Below, piece after piece: positions 15,974 through 24,768 of a stretch of 64,000 nucleotides of DNA. The stretch spans positions 124,001 to 188,000 of the forward strand of contig NZ_JAYWXI010000003.1 of assembly GCF_036016955.1 (NCBI RefSeq), read 5' to 3'. Source of the stretch: JAYWXI01 sp036016955. GTDB taxonomy: Bacteria; Bacteroidota; Bacteroidia; Flavobacteriales; Weeksellaceae. A program made the position numbers and the translations under genes. The notes beneath the pieces were generated by a model. The model made no database searches. It worked only from the letters and a program-made list of their open reading frames with translations, and was not told the origin of the DNA. Position 1 is the stretch's first letter, and each line of letters starts with the position of its first letter.

Positions 15974-18007
15974 ATGAAAAACACCCTGCTGGCTTTTTTG
16001 GGATTGGGACTTTCGTGCCATGTTCAAGCCCAAAAGCAGAGCCCTCTCCATAGAGCGTTTGAACGCCAATACCAAGACAATCTGCAAAAGCTATCGGTAT
16101 ACCTGAATCAAAACACCCGCCGAGCTCCCGATACCGACTCGTTGAAAATCCTAACTCAGCGTTTGGCCACATTTGTAAATGGAGCGCCGTTACTGTGGAC
16201 CTCCGAAGATGTCCAAGCCAATACGGCTTCCAATCTTCCGTTACTCCAAAATGGGACTTTAGCCGGGCTTTCTTCACCGATCGACGGAGCCGGCGTGCGA
16301 ATTCTCATCATGGATACGGGAGCGATTTTTGAAAAACATAAGGAATTTGCAGACCCTTCCCGAATTGCATTTATGGAAACCGATCCCATGACATATAGCC
16401 CGCACTCGACCATCGTGGCTGGTCTTATCGGAGCCAAAGGAATGATCTCTACAGCCAAGGGAGTTCTTACCAATGTTGTTTTTCAAAACTATTCGTTTGG
16501 AAATACCCGGCTGGGGACCAACTATCAAAAACTCGAAGCTGCTTCGGACGCTAATATCAGCAATCACAGCTACGGTACCAATTTAGGATGGTCCAAAAGC
16601 GGTAATGCCTGGTATTGGTATGGCGACTACGAACTTTACAAAAAAACAAAACAAGACACCTACAGCGGAAGCTATCATGAATTGGACGCCAACTACGACA
16701 AAATCGTGTATGCCAATCCCAATCACATCGTAATAAAATCGAGCGGAAATTATTACGGCCTTGCTCCTTCTTCGGGCGAAACAAAATACAGAATAGACAA
16801 TGCCACGGGCAACTATGTTCCTTTTGCTTCGGGGGAAGAAATTCCTCCTGCGAATTGCAGTAAAGGTTCTTACTGTATCGGCTGGGGAGCATTGGCTAAA
16901 AACATCATCACCGTGGGAGCAGCGAATCAAATCACCACCGAAAATAATACCTATACGCAAAGCACCGACGTAACCCGTTGGGCAAACAGCACTGCAGGCC
17001 CCAGAAAAGATGGAGCGGTGAAGCCCGATTTGGTTGCCGTGGGACAAAATCTCTATGCACCGTCTTATGCATCGGAAAATTCGATAAACAGCTATTCTAC
17101 AGACAGCGGAACTTCTCTTTCCGCAGCGGTTGTTTCCGGAATTGCAGGGGCTCTAACGCAGGTTCAACGGCAAATATCGGGCAATGACGCTTTCGTATTC
17201 CAAGCCGACGAAATGAAAGCCCTCTTGCTCCACACAGCCAATGATGCTGGCAATACCGGTCCCGATGTATGGTACGGTTGGGGATTGGCCGATGCAAGGA
17301 AAGCGGCAGAGGTTCTCATCGGAAAAAAAGCGGGAAATTCCATTTTTGAACAACGGACGCTTGGCAATGGGCAAACGGATAATTTTGAAATTCTTGCGGG
17401 AACCTCTCCGCTTAAAGTAACCATCAGTTGGGTAGATCCTGCTGCCGTTCCGTTTACGACGTCCGAAGATTTGCAAAATAATACTGCTTCCCGATTGGTC
17501 AACGATTTGGATTTAAGACTTATCGATACGGTTACCGGAGCGGTGTATTACCCCTGGAAACTCTCTTTGGAAGATCCTTTGGCTGAAGCCACCAAAGGGG
17601 ACAATACTGTTGATAATGTGGAACAGGTTGTTGTTGATCAACCGTTTGTAGGACGAAAATACCGTGTCGAAATTACCCATAAAGGGCAGTTGGTTGATGC
17701 CGAAGGCCGTAGTACAACCTCTTCCAAATACAGCGTTGTGGCTACGGGATACCAAACCATGGACGGATTGTCCTCAGACTGTGAAGCCATTACTGTTTAC
17801 CCTACCCAAACGAAGGATTACACCACCGTTATTGTCCCTATGAAAGGCGAATCCATTACCGTGTATGACACCAGCGGGCGGAGGGTTTCCGACATCCGAA
17901 TGCCTAACTCTCAAACTTTGGACGTGAGTTCGCTGAAAAGCGGAGTGTATCTGATAAACGTTAAAACGCCCTATTGCAACAAAACGAAGAAGATCCTGAA
18001 ACTCTAA
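15974..18007 (+). CDS. secreted S8 (subtilisin-like) protease with T9SS sorting domain
   Basis: An extracellular serine protease, about 677 residues from the ATG at 15974, which places the signal peptide LLAFLGLGLSCHVQA at the N-terminus. The catalytic triad is visible: Asp in RILIMDTGA (about 113), His in SPHSTIVAG (about 142) and Ser in GTSLSAAVVSG (about 379). The oxyanion-hole Asn is in KSSGNYYG. A P-domain-like beta region follows. The last ~75 residues (ITVYPTQTKD to LINVKTPYCNKTKKILKL) form a type A type IX secretion C-terminal domain, so the enzyme should be exported through T9SS and released or anchored at the surface. The GTSMSAP motif is altered to GTSLSAA. Substrate unknown. Confidence 0.93.
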   Translation: MKNTLLAFLGLGLSCHVQAQKQSPLHRAFERQYQDNLQKLSVYLNQNTRRAPDTDSLKILTQRLATFVNGAPLLWTSEDVQANTASNLPLLQNGTLAGLSSPIDGAGVRILIMDTGAIFEKHKEFADPSRIAFMETDPMTYSPHSTIVAGLIGAKGMISTAKGVLTNVVFQNYSFGNTRLGTNYQKLEAASDANISNHSYGTNLGWSKSGNAWYWYGDYELYKKTKQDTYSGSYHELDANYDKIVYANPNHIVIKSSGNYYGLAPSSGETKYRIDNATGNYVPFASGEEIPPANCSKGSYCIGWGALAKNIITVGAANQITTENNTYTQSTDVTRWANSTAGPRKDGAVKPDLVAVGQNLYAPSYASENSINSYSTDSGTSLSAAVVSGIAGALTQVQRQISGNDAFVFQADEMKALLLHTANDAGNTGPDVWYGWGLADARKAAEVLIGKKAGNSIFEQRTLGNGQTDNFEILAGTSPLKVTISWVDPAAVPFTTSEDLQNNTASRLVNDLDLRLIDTVTGAVYYPWKLSLEDPLAEATKGDNTVDNVEQVVVDQPFVGRKYRVEITHKGQLVDAEGRSTTSSKYSVVATGYQTMDGLSSDCEAITVYPTQTKDYTTVIVPMKGESITVYDTSGRRVSDIRMPNSQTLDVSSLKSGVYLINVKTPYCNKTKKILKL

Positions 18008-18027
18008 TCTTTTGACGATATATTTTT

Positions 18028-18035
18028 TATCTTTG
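18028..18035 (+). promoter_or_regulatory. -7 promoter element for the aldolase gene
   Basis: TATCTTTG matches TAnnTTTG exactly, 20 bases upstream of the ATG. It falls in the short gap after the protease stop. Confidence 0.4.
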
Positions 18036-18055
18036 TTAAAATTAAAATCATTCCA

Positions 18056-18709
18056 ATGAAATTTTTTATCGACACCGCCAATTTGGAGCAAATTAAAGAA
18101 GCGCAAGACCTTGGTATCTTGGACGGCGTAACCACTAACCCTTCCCTTATGGCCAAAGAAGGCATTAGCGGATCGGAAGCCATCATGAACCACTACAAAA
18201 CCATCTGCGAAATCGTTGACGGAGCCATTTCGGCCGAAGTGCTTTCCACCACCTACGAAGAAATGATAAAGGAAGGCGAAGCCTTGGCTGCCATCCATCC
18301 CAATATTGTGGTGAAAATTCCGATGACAAAAGACGGTGTAAAAGCATTGAAGTATTTTTCCGATAAGGGAATTAAAACCAATTGCACCCTGATTTTTTCG
18401 GCAGGACAGGCGCTTTTGGCTGCTAAGGCCGGAGCAACCTATGTTTCTCCGTTTTTAGGGCGTTTGGATGATATTTCAACCGACGGCCTCGGCTTGATTG
18501 ACGAAATCCGTACCATTTATGACAATTACGGCTACGAAACCCAAATTTTAGCGGCTTCCATTCGTCATTCGATGCATATCATCAACTGCGCCAAAATCGG
18601 GGCTGACGTCATTACTTCCCCATTGGCTCCCCTGTTGAGTTTGCTTTCTCACCCGCTGACCGACAAAGGGCTTGCCCAGTTTATTGAAGATTCTAAAAAA
18701 ATGGCCTAA
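18056..18709 (+). CDS. fsa: fructose-6-phosphate aldolase / transaldolase-like
   Basis: A short-form transaldolase (TalC/FSA group), 217 residues. It has the N-terminal signature MKFFIDTANLEQIKEA, GVTTNPSLMAKEG, and the Schiff-base lysine K87 in VVKIPMTKDG. The length and motifs are those of the 210-230-residue group, which contains both fructose-6-phosphate aldolases and true transaldolases; sequence inspection alone cannot separate them. It acts in the cytosol in pentose/hexose phosphate interconversion. It has its own -7 element and a strong terminator. Confidence 0.92.
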   Translation: MKFFIDTANLEQIKEAQDLGILDGVTTNPSLMAKEGISGSEAIMNHYKTICEIVDGAISAEVLSTTYEEMIKEGEALAAIHPNIVVKIPMTKDGVKALKYFSDKGIKTNCTLIFSAGQALLAAKAGATYVSPFLGRLDDISTDGLGLIDEIRTIYDNYGYETQILAASIRHSMHIINCAKIGADVITSPLAPLLSLLSHPLTDKGLAQFIEDSKKMA

Positions 18710-18718
18710 AAAAGACCA

Positions 18719-18746
18719 ATCATCCCCACCTAGAGGTGGGGATGAT
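18719..18746 (+). terminator. intrinsic terminator after the aldolase gene
   Basis: A perfect 12-bp GC-rich stem (ATCATCCCCACC / GGTGGGGATGAT) with a TAGA loop, 10 bases past the stop. The following tract is only moderately T-rich (GATTTTATG). Confidence 0.75.
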
Positions 18747-18945
18747 GATTTTATGATGCAAATAAGTCCTAAAGGTTGATTTAGTAACAACAAATCATTC
18801 CATTGCGGAAAATTACTCATAGTTTAGGCATTGAACTTCAATAAATTTTCAAAAAATAAACAGAAGTTACCTCAAAGCGTCGAGAATTAAAAAGGACTGG
18901 TCGTTCTTTTGGACTTTTTCTTTCGGGGCTTTTCTGCGAATTAGT

Positions 18946-19548
18946 TTATTGGAATACGACATTGATGGTTTTTAGTTCTCCGTGATCGATTACTCCGTTT
19001 AAATTCTGATCGGTAAAAATCATAAAATACAACGAAGAAAGAGGCAATTCCGAAAATGGGACGTCTTGATCCTGATAAAACGCACCGGCGATGTTCCATT
19101 CAAATTCGCATCCGCCCTTGGATTTAGAAACCAAATCTACCCTTTTCTCCTTTTCGTTTTCGTAGAGCAAGTAATGATGCCCCGAGTTGGTGATGTAAAC
19201 GGTATCGTATCTCTCGTTTTCCCCCGGAGCCATTCCGGTTCCTGGAGCAAAGTAAGAAGTCGCTTCTACGGATTGACCTAATGGTAAAGTGTTTTCTTTG
19301 TTTTCTAAAACAGCAACTTGAGTTGCGTAAAATTTTTGCTTTGCAGGGGTGTATATTTGTCCGAAGTATCTTATCTTGAATGGTTTTCGCTCTAAGAATA
19401 CCGTCCCGGAGTTTTCTTCCACGGCGAAAGAACGGTCATCTTGCAAAAAGGTGATTTTGTTTATCAGGGCTTTTTGTGCATAAGATTGACCAGTCAATAC
19501 GAACGCAAAAGCTGATATCCACGTTTTGAGAAAATGATTACGCTTCAT
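18946..19548 (-). CDS. secreted protein of unknown function
   Basis: A 200-residue protein with a signal peptide (hydrophobic WISAFAFVLTGQSYA, cleavage likely before QKA). The remainder is predicted to be mostly beta. It ends with an EF-hand-like acidic segment TDQNLNGVIDHGELKTINV, the pattern seen in dockerin-like or calcium-binding loops of secreted proteins. No catalytic motif is recognised. It is flanked by non-coding stretches on both sides and appears monocistronic. It may be periplasmic or surface exposed; function is unknown. Confidence 0.7.
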   Translation of the reverse strand: MKRNHFLKTWISAFAFVLTGQSYAQKALINKITFLQDDRSFAVEENSGTVFLERKPFKIRYFGQIYTPAKQKFYATQVAVLENKENTLPLGQSVEATSYFAPGTGMAPGENERYDTVYITNSGHHYLLYENEKEKRVDLVSKSKGGCEFEWNIAGAFYQDQDVPFSELPLSSLYFMIFTDQNLNGVIDHGELKTINVVFQ

Positions 19549-19894
19549 AAGTGTTTTTAACTTTATGGTTTAAAACAAAAATAAGTAAAATTAAAAAAAA
19601 AACAATCATTCTTTTTTAGGAGCCTCATTTTTTTGCAAAAAAGAATCCAAAGAATTTAATAATGGGTAAACGAAGTTCTAATTTAGATCGAATGAACGAG
19701 GTGGAAGTTATGCTCTAAATCCTACTTAATCCGAAATTAATTTTCTTTTTGATTGCGGGATTTTGGGCTTGAGATTAATTTTAATCTTGAATCGTTTGAA
19801 AAAATATTGAAGCTATGGAAAGCGTTGTTTTTTTATCAGAAAAGCATTAGAGTCTTTTTACGATCTACTCGTCTACGGATACCTTAAGCAAAAG
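19549..19894. other. 346-bp non-coding stretch
   Basis: An AT-rich region between the secreted unknown gene and the tRNA terminator. I see only very short open frames, a weak AGATTA/TAATCT hairpin near 19776, and no tRNA, riboswitch or repeat signature. It presumably holds the promoter of the minus-strand gene ending at 19548. Confidence 0.5.
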
Positions 19895-19930
19895 AAAAAT
19901 CCCTACAAGTTAATACTTGTAGGGATTTTT
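19895..19930 (-). terminator. intrinsic terminator of tRNA-Ser
   Basis: A 15-bp perfect stem (AAAAATCCCTACAAG / CTTGTAGGGATTTTT) with a 6-nt loop, directly after the tRNA 3' end on the minus strand. Confidence 0.9.
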
Positions 19931-19931
19931 G

Positions 19932-20016
19932 CGGAGAGAGAGGGATTCGAACCCCCGGACCTGTTACAGTCAACGGTTTTCAAGACCGCCGCAATCGACC
20001 ACTCTGCCATCTCTCC
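19932..20016 (-). tRNA. tRNA-Ser (anticodon UGA)
   Basis: An 85-nt class II tRNA. The acceptor stem GGAGAGA pairs with TCTCTCC, with discriminator G. The anticodon arm CGGTCTTGAAAACCG carries UGA. A long variable arm typical of serine tRNA follows, then the T-arm with GGTTCGAATCC. The terminal CCA is not encoded and must be added enzymatically. A strong terminator abuts the 3' end. Confidence 0.97.
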
Positions 20017-20109
20017 TAAAAACGTCCTTGTTTTTAAGTGGTGCAAATATACAACGATTAACCATTCCCTGCAAATATTTTTTTTATTTTTTTACTAAAA
20101 GGTTCGTTA

Positions 20110-20487
20110 TCAGATTGAAAAAATGCTTTTCGCCGATTGCATTCCGGCATAGACCGCCAAAAACCCCAATGCAATGCTTAGAAACACATAACTCCCTAAC
20201 ACAATATATTCCCTGCTTTGCCATAACGTATAGCCCTCCAGCGAAAAAGCCGAAAACGTGGTAAAGCCGCCACAAAACCCGGCTAAAAACAAATATTTTA
20301 ACGGTGTGTCGCTTTTCAAAAAATAGAAGGAAAACCCTCCCATGAAAAAACAGCCCAACAAATTAACCAAGAAAGTCCCTGTCGGAAAAGCCCCGAAAAT
20401 CAGCCATTGACGGGTGAAAACCGAAATTAGAAAACGAAAAACACTTCCCAATCCTCCACCTAAAAAAATCAAAAACAATACTCGCAT
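20110..20487 (-). CDS. crcB: fluoride efflux channel CrcB/Fluc
   Basis: A 125-residue, four-helix inner-membrane protein that exports fluoride as a dual-topology dimer. Family motifs are present: GGGLGSVFRFLIS near the N-terminus, GTFLVNLLGCFFMGG, and GFCGGFTTFSAFSLE with the phenylalanine and serine/threonine track residues. It lies downstream of trxB on the same strand, but a hairpin separates the two. I see no fluoride-riboswitch consensus in the short leader. Flavobacteria usually carry one or two such genes; no second copy is in the window. Confidence 0.95.
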   Translation of the reverse strand: MRVLFLIFLGGGLGSVFRFLISVFTRQWLIFGAFPTGTFLVNLLGCFFMGGFSFYFLKSDTPLKYLFLAGFCGGFTTFSAFSLEGYTLWQSREYIVLGSYVFLSIALGFLAVYAGMQSAKSIFSI

Positions 20488-20499
20488 AAAATAAACTGA

Positions 20500-20520
20500 A
20501 GCACCTCTAAAAGAGGTGCT
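20500..20520 (-). terminator. hairpin terminator between trxB and crcB
   Basis: AGCACCTCT / AGAGGTGCT, a 9-bp stem with a 3-nt loop, 39 bases after the trxB stop. The following minus-strand tract is short in T, so partial read-through into crcB is possible. Confidence 0.6.
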
Positions 20521-20558
20521 TATCTAATGGATTTGAATTAAATTCATTTTAGAAAATC

Positions 20559-21509
20559 TTATTCTAATTCGGCCAAGTAACGCTCTGCATCAATCGCAGC
20601 CATACAGCCGCTTCCGGCTGCCGTAATCGCCTGACGGTAGATGTGATCTTGCACGTCGCCAGCAGCAAAAACCCCAGGAAGATTGGTTCTGGAAGATCCC
20701 TTTTCGGTTACGATATATCCGTTTTCATCCGTAGTGATTTGGTCTTTGAAAATAGCGGTATTAGGTTGGTGGCCTATCGCAATAAAAATACCGTGCACTT
20801 CGATTTTGGATTGTTCTTGGGTTTGATTATTGAGGACCACTGCCCTTTCGACCAAATTGTTTTCGCCTTCGATGCCGATAAGTTCATGATTGAATTTCAC
20901 CTCGATATTCGGGGTATGTTCCACCCTATGAACCATTGCTTTGGAAGCTCGGAAATGGTCTTTCCGCACCAGCATGGTTACTTTGTTGCATAGTTTAGCC
21001 AAATAAGTAGCCTCTTCTGCCGCAGTATCTCCCGCTCCCACGACAATCACGTCTTTGCCCTTGTAGAAAAAGCCGTCACAAGTTGCGCAGGCGGAAACCC
21101 CGCCACCGCTGTATTTTTTTTCGTCTTCCAGTCCCAAATATTTTGCCGTGGCTCCTGTAGAGATAATCACTGTTCGGGCTAGGATCTCTTTATTGCCGGC
21201 CCATAGCTTGTGCACGCCGCCCACTTGGGTTGAAAACTCTGCCTTGGTGATTAATTCGTAAAAAATTTTGGTATCGAATCGCTCGGCTTGTTTTTGTAGA
21301 TCCATCATCATTTCCGGCCCCGTAATTCCGTTGGGATAGCCCGGGAAGTTATCGACTTCCGTAGTGGTGGTAAGCTGCCCACCCGGTTCCAAACCGGTAT
21401 AAAGTTGAGGGTTTAGATCTGCTCTGGCGGCATAAATGGCTGCCGTATAGCCCGAAGGTCCCGATCCTATAATCACACAATCGTGTACGTTTTCCATAGG
21501 GTTTTCCAT
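20559..21509 (-). CDS. trxB: thioredoxin-disulfide reductase
   Basis: An NADPH-dependent flavoenzyme that reduces thioredoxin, 316 residues. It contains the FAD-binding GSGPSGYTAAIYAARA near the N-terminus, the redox-active CATC in CATCDGFFY at about residue 142, the NADPH-binding GAGDTAAEEA, and the C-terminal FAD motif GVFAAGDVQDHIYRQ. A second in-frame ATG four codons downstream (MENVHDCVIIG) is an equally good start. It is divergent from tyrS. Confidence 0.97.
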   Translation of the reverse strand: MENPMENVHDCVIIGSGPSGYTAAIYAARADLNPQLYTGLEPGGQLTTTTEVDNFPGYPNGITGPEMMMDLQKQAERFDTKIFYELITKAEFSTQVGGVHKLWAGNKEILARTVIISTGATAKYLGLEDEKKYSGGGVSACATCDGFFYKGKDVIVVGAGDTAAEEATYLAKLCNKVTMLVRKDHFRASKAMVHRVEHTPNIEVKFNHELIGIEGENNLVERAVVLNNQTQEQSKIEVHGIFIAIGHQPNTAIFKDQITTDENGYIVTEKGSSRTNLPGVFAAGDVQDHIYRQAITAAGSGCMAAIDAERYLAELE

Positions 21510-21649
21510 TCTTGTTTTGATTTAATGAGTGTTCAAAATTCGGGATTTATTTCGGGTTGTGAAACTTTTAACGATGTTTTTTTTCGATGCTTTTGTTTTA
21601 TGTTTTGGATTTCATCTCCCGTCAGAAGGAGGCAAATCAAAGATTTTTT

Positions 21650-21657
21650 TATCTTTG
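21650..21657 (+). promoter_or_regulatory. -7 promoter element for tyrS
   Basis: TATCTTTG matches TAnnTTTG exactly, 20 bases upstream of the tyrS ATG, the same distance as for the aldolase gene. No TTG at canonical spacing. Confidence 0.4.
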
Positions 21658-21677
21658 TGGACTAATTTTTTTCAAGC

Positions 21678-22970
21678 ATGAATTCCTTTATCGAAGAACT
21701 AAAATGGCGCGGTATTTTTGCCGATGCGACCCCCGAAATCGAACAACTGCTAAACCAAGGAATGACGTCTGCTTACGTGGGCTTCGATCCTACGGGAGAT
21801 TCACTGCATTTGGGACACTTGGTTCCGATTATCGTATTGAGACATTTTCAAAACCACGGGCATAAGCCCTACGCTTTGGTTGGAGGGGCCACGGGAATGA
21901 TTGGGGATCCTTCCGGAAAATCGAATGAGAGAAATCTTCTGAATGACGAACAATTGAACCACAATGTAGCCGGTTTGAAAGGACAATTGGAGCGTTTTTT
22001 GGATTTTAATGCCGATACTCCCAATGCGGCCGTCTTGGTCAATAATTACGATTGGATGAAAAACATTTCGTTTCTTGAGTTTGCCCGGGACATCGGTAAG
22101 CATATTACCGTGAATTACATGATGGCCAAAGATTCGGTCAAAAAAAGACTGAATGGCGAATTTCAAGAAGGAATGAGTTTTACGGAGTTCACCTATCAGC
22201 TTCTTCAGGGATTTGACTTTTTGCACTTGTATCAAAATCACGGTATCAAACTGCAAATGGGAGGAAGCGACCAATGGGGCAACATCACTACCGGTACCGA
22301 ACTTATCCGACGCAAAGTGCAAGGTGAAGCGTACGGTCTAACCTGTACCCTGATTACCAAAGCGGATGGGTCCAAGTTTGGAAAGAGTGAAGCCGGAGAA
22401 AATGTATGGCTTGATGCGGCACGTACTTCGCCTTACAAGTTCTATCAGTTTTGGCTGAACCAGTCGGATGCGGACTGCGAAAGGTACATCAAAATCTACA
22501 CTTTCCTCTCCAAATCAGAAATCGAGACGCTTATTACCGAGCACTCTCAAGCGCCCCATGAAAGAAAACTTCAAAAAAAGCTGGCGGAAGAAATGACCGT
22601 TTGGGTACACGGACGTGAGGAGTATGAAAAAGCTGTAAAAGCCTCTGAAATTTTATTCGGGCGTTCCACAGCTGACGATTTGGTTCGCTTGGATGAAGCG
22701 ACTTTTTTGGACGTCTTTGAAGGCGTGCCTCAAAAAGAAATTGCCAAATCCGAGCTTATTGGGACCGGTATTGTGGATATTTTGGCAGAACGCTCCGGTT
22801 TTTTAAAATCCAAAAGCGAAGCCCAAAGGGAGCTTAAAGGCAATGCTATTTCCGTTAATAAAGCGAAAGTGGACGACACCTACAAAGCCGAAGAAAGCGA
22901 CTTGATCGACGGGAAATTTCTATTGCTTCAAAAAGGAAAAAAGAATTATTTCATTGTAAAAGCCGTATAA
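21678..22970 (+). CDS. tyrS: tyrosine--tRNA ligase
   Basis: A class I aminoacyl-tRNA synthetase charging tRNA-Tyr, 430 residues. The HIGH-type motif is HLGHL at residues 44-48, and the KMSKS-type loop reads KFGKS near 230, as in the TyrRS-F group. The tyrosine-pocket region is GGSDQWGNITTG. An S4-like RNA-binding domain follows at the C-terminus (SEAQRELKGNAISVNKAKV). A strong terminator follows. Confidence 0.98.
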   Translation: MNSFIEELKWRGIFADATPEIEQLLNQGMTSAYVGFDPTGDSLHLGHLVPIIVLRHFQNHGHKPYALVGGATGMIGDPSGKSNERNLLNDEQLNHNVAGLKGQLERFLDFNADTPNAAVLVNNYDWMKNISFLEFARDIGKHITVNYMMAKDSVKKRLNGEFQEGMSFTEFTYQLLQGFDFLHLYQNHGIKLQMGGSDQWGNITTGTELIRRKVQGEAYGLTCTLITKADGSKFGKSEAGENVWLDAARTSPYKFYQFWLNQSDADCERYIKIYTFLSKSEIETLITEHSQAPHERKLQKKLAEEMTVWVHGREEYEKAVKASEILFGRSTADDLVRLDEATFLDVFEGVPQKEIAKSELIGTGIVDILAERSGFLKSKSEAQRELKGNAISVNKAKVDDTYKAEESDLIDGKFLLLQKGKKNYFIVKAV

Positions 22971-23000
22971 AAGATTATACAGAAATCATTCAGATGTAAA

Positions 23001-23034
23001 AAAACTCCGCTTTTTCTTAGAAAGCGGAGTTTTT
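23001..23034. terminator. bidirectional terminator after tyrS
   Basis: Stem AAAACTCCGCTTT / AAAGCGGAGTTTT with flanking A and T tracts, between convergent tyrS and the membrane-anchored unknown gene. Confidence 0.88.
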
Positions 23035-23055
23035 GTTGGTGGAAGCCACTTAAAA

Positions 23056-23421
23056 TTATTTCATATTGACCACTCGATCCACAACATAGCGGGTGTTGCC
23101 ACGCCAAGGCAGTGCTCCGTTGTATTCTTTGTAGTGAAGGTCAAAGTGTTTTCCGCTGTTTTCTTCCAATTGCCGGAAGACTTCGGGATCCTCCACGGAA
23201 AATTCGAATTCGTAACTGGTTAGCTCTCCGGTGCGTCCCCGTCCGAAGCCTTCCTGAATTAACTTTCCTTCGTAGGTTTTAAAAACATACCCTTTTCGGA
23301 CGGCATAATTAAGGTACCCCGACTTTACGCCTTCGCCGAAAACGAAATAATATTTGTACCAGACAAATACGCCCAAAAACAAAAGCAGTACGCTCGCAAG
23401 AATCCAAAAATATTTTTTCAT
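23056..23421 (-). CDS. membrane-anchored protein of unknown function
   Basis: A 121-residue protein with one N-terminal transmembrane helix (YFWILASVLLLFLGVFVWYK) and a small beta-rich domain outside the membrane. Conserved-looking elements are SGYLNYAVRKGYVFKTYEGK and LHYKEYNGALPWRGNTRYV. From memory, relatives are common in Bacteroidota and are sometimes labelled 6-phosphogluconate dehydrogenase. Nothing in this sequence supports that: there is no NADP fold and the protein is far too short. It is between a terminator and the acyl-CoA dehydrogenase gene, 59 bases downstream of the latter. Confidence 0.8.
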   Translation of the reverse strand: MKKYFWILASVLLLFLGVFVWYKYYFVFGEGVKSGYLNYAVRKGYVFKTYEGKLIQEGFGRGRTGELTSYEFEFSVEDPEVFRQLEENSGKHFDLHYKEYNGALPWRGNTRYVVDRVVNMK

Positions 23422-23480
23422 TGGTCTATAATTTTCATTCGAAAAATAAATCCGACCGTTTTATTACCGACGGTTCATTT

Positions 23481-24623
23481 TTATTTTTTAGCTATGGATC
23501 GGGAAATGACAATTTTCTGAATCTCCGACGTTCCCTCGTAAATTTGGGTGATTTTGGCATCACGCATTAACCGTTCCACGTGATATTCTTTCACGTAGCC
23601 GTACCCTCCGTGGATTTGAACCGCTTCGATGGTGGTATCCATTGCCACTTGGGAAGCATAGAGTTTGGCCATGGCTCCACTCTCGGAAATGTCCTTGCCT
23701 TCGTCTTTTTCGCAGGCCGCTTTCAGGCAGAGCATTCTTGCTGCCGTTATCTGCGTGGCCATATCGGCTAATTTAAAAGCGATAGCTTGGTGGTTAACGA
23801 TTTCCGTTCCGAAGGCTTTTCTTTCCTTGGCGTATTTCAAAGCCAGTTCGTAAGCGCCCGATGCAATTCCCAATGCTTGGGACGCAATGCCAATCCGCCC
23901 GCCGTTGAGCACGGCCATGGCAAAATGAAACCCGAATCCTTCTTTACCAATACGGTTTTCTTTCGGAATTTTCACATCGGTAAACAAAAGCGAATGCGTA
24001 TCGCTCCCGCGAATTCCCATTTTATCTTCTTTCGGGCCGATTTCGAATCCCTCCCATCCTTTCTCCACGATAAAGGCATTAATGCCTTTGTGCTTTTTTT
24101 CGGGGTTTGTCTGTGCTATAACAATATAATAGGAAGCTGTATTCCCGTTGGTAATCCAGTTTTTGGTTCCGTTGAGCAAATAATGGTCGCCCATATCCAC
24201 GGCTGTGGTTTTTTGCGATGTAGCGTCCGATCCTGCTTCGGGTTCGGATAAAGCAAAGGCTCCGATTGCTTTCCCAATGGCAAGCGGAGTTAGGTATTTT
24301 TGTTTCTGTTCTTCACTACCGAATTTTTCCAAACCGGCACAGACCAGCGAATTATTGACCGACATGACCACGGCGGCCGAAGCATCAATTTTGGCAATTT
24401 CTTCCATGGCCAAAACATACGATACGCTATCCATCCCTGCACCACCGTAACGAGGGTCTACCATCATGCCCAAAAAGCCCATCTCTCCCATTTTTTTCAC
24501 TTGCTCGTGTGGGAATTTCTGATCCCTATCTCTTTCGATAACTCCGGGGAGCAATTCGCTCTGTGCAAAGTCCCGGGCGGCTTGTTGAATCATCAAATGC
24601 TCTTCAGAAAAATTAAAATTCAT
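23481..24623 (-). CDS. acyl-CoA dehydrogenase
   Basis: An FAD-dependent short/medium-chain acyl-CoA dehydrogenase, 380 residues, the usual length. Signature 1 is ALSEPEAGSDATSQKT. Signature 2 near the C-terminus is QIHGGYGYVKEYHVERLMRD, followed by YEGTSEIQKIVISR. The catalytic glutamate is expected in IYEGTSE. It catalyses the first oxidation of fatty-acid or branched-chain acyl-CoA degradation and passes electrons to ETF. It is divergent from an acyl-CoA ligase gene, consistent with a shared catabolic role, and a branched-chain E1 gene lies about 5 kb away. Chain-length specificity cannot be read from the sequence. Confidence 0.95.
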   Translation of the reverse strand: MNFNFSEEHLMIQQAARDFAQSELLPGVIERDRDQKFPHEQVKKMGEMGFLGMMVDPRYGGAGMDSVSYVLAMEEIAKIDASAAVVMSVNNSLVCAGLEKFGSEEQKQKYLTPLAIGKAIGAFALSEPEAGSDATSQKTTAVDMGDHYLLNGTKNWITNGNTASYYIVIAQTNPEKKHKGINAFIVEKGWEGFEIGPKEDKMGIRGSDTHSLLFTDVKIPKENRIGKEGFGFHFAMAVLNGGRIGIASQALGIASGAYELALKYAKERKAFGTEIVNHQAIAFKLADMATQITAARMLCLKAACEKDEGKDISESGAMAKLYASQVAMDTTIEAVQIHGGYGYVKEYHVERLMRDAKITQIYEGTSEIQKIVISRSIAKK

Positions 24624-24691
24624 AACTGTAATTCAAAATGTTGGTGGGTAAAAATACGCTTTTCGGTTGAATCTGAAAAAAAACTTTATTT

Positions 24692-24720
24692 TTGAGATTA
24701 CAAAAAATAGTCTATTTTTA
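24692..24720 (+). promoter_or_regulatory. candidate -33/-7 promoter for the acyl-CoA ligase gene
   Basis: TTG followed after 18 bases by TATTTTTA, one mismatch from TAnnTTTG. It lies 48 bases upstream of the ligase ATG. Confidence 0.4.
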
Positions 24721-24768
24721 CGAAAATCATTGTTTCGTTTTTAACCGATAAATAATATTCAAACCGTT

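Noticed and set aside
19549..19894. Possible small protein MGKRSSNLDRMNEVEVML at 19662-19718
   Set aside because: Only 18 codons, no promoter or conserved feature; such a frame is expected by chance in 346 bases.
20488..20558. Fluoride riboswitch upstream of crcB
   Set aside because: The short gap to trxB contains only a terminator-like hairpin; the conserved pseudoknot sequence of the fluoride aptamer is not seen.
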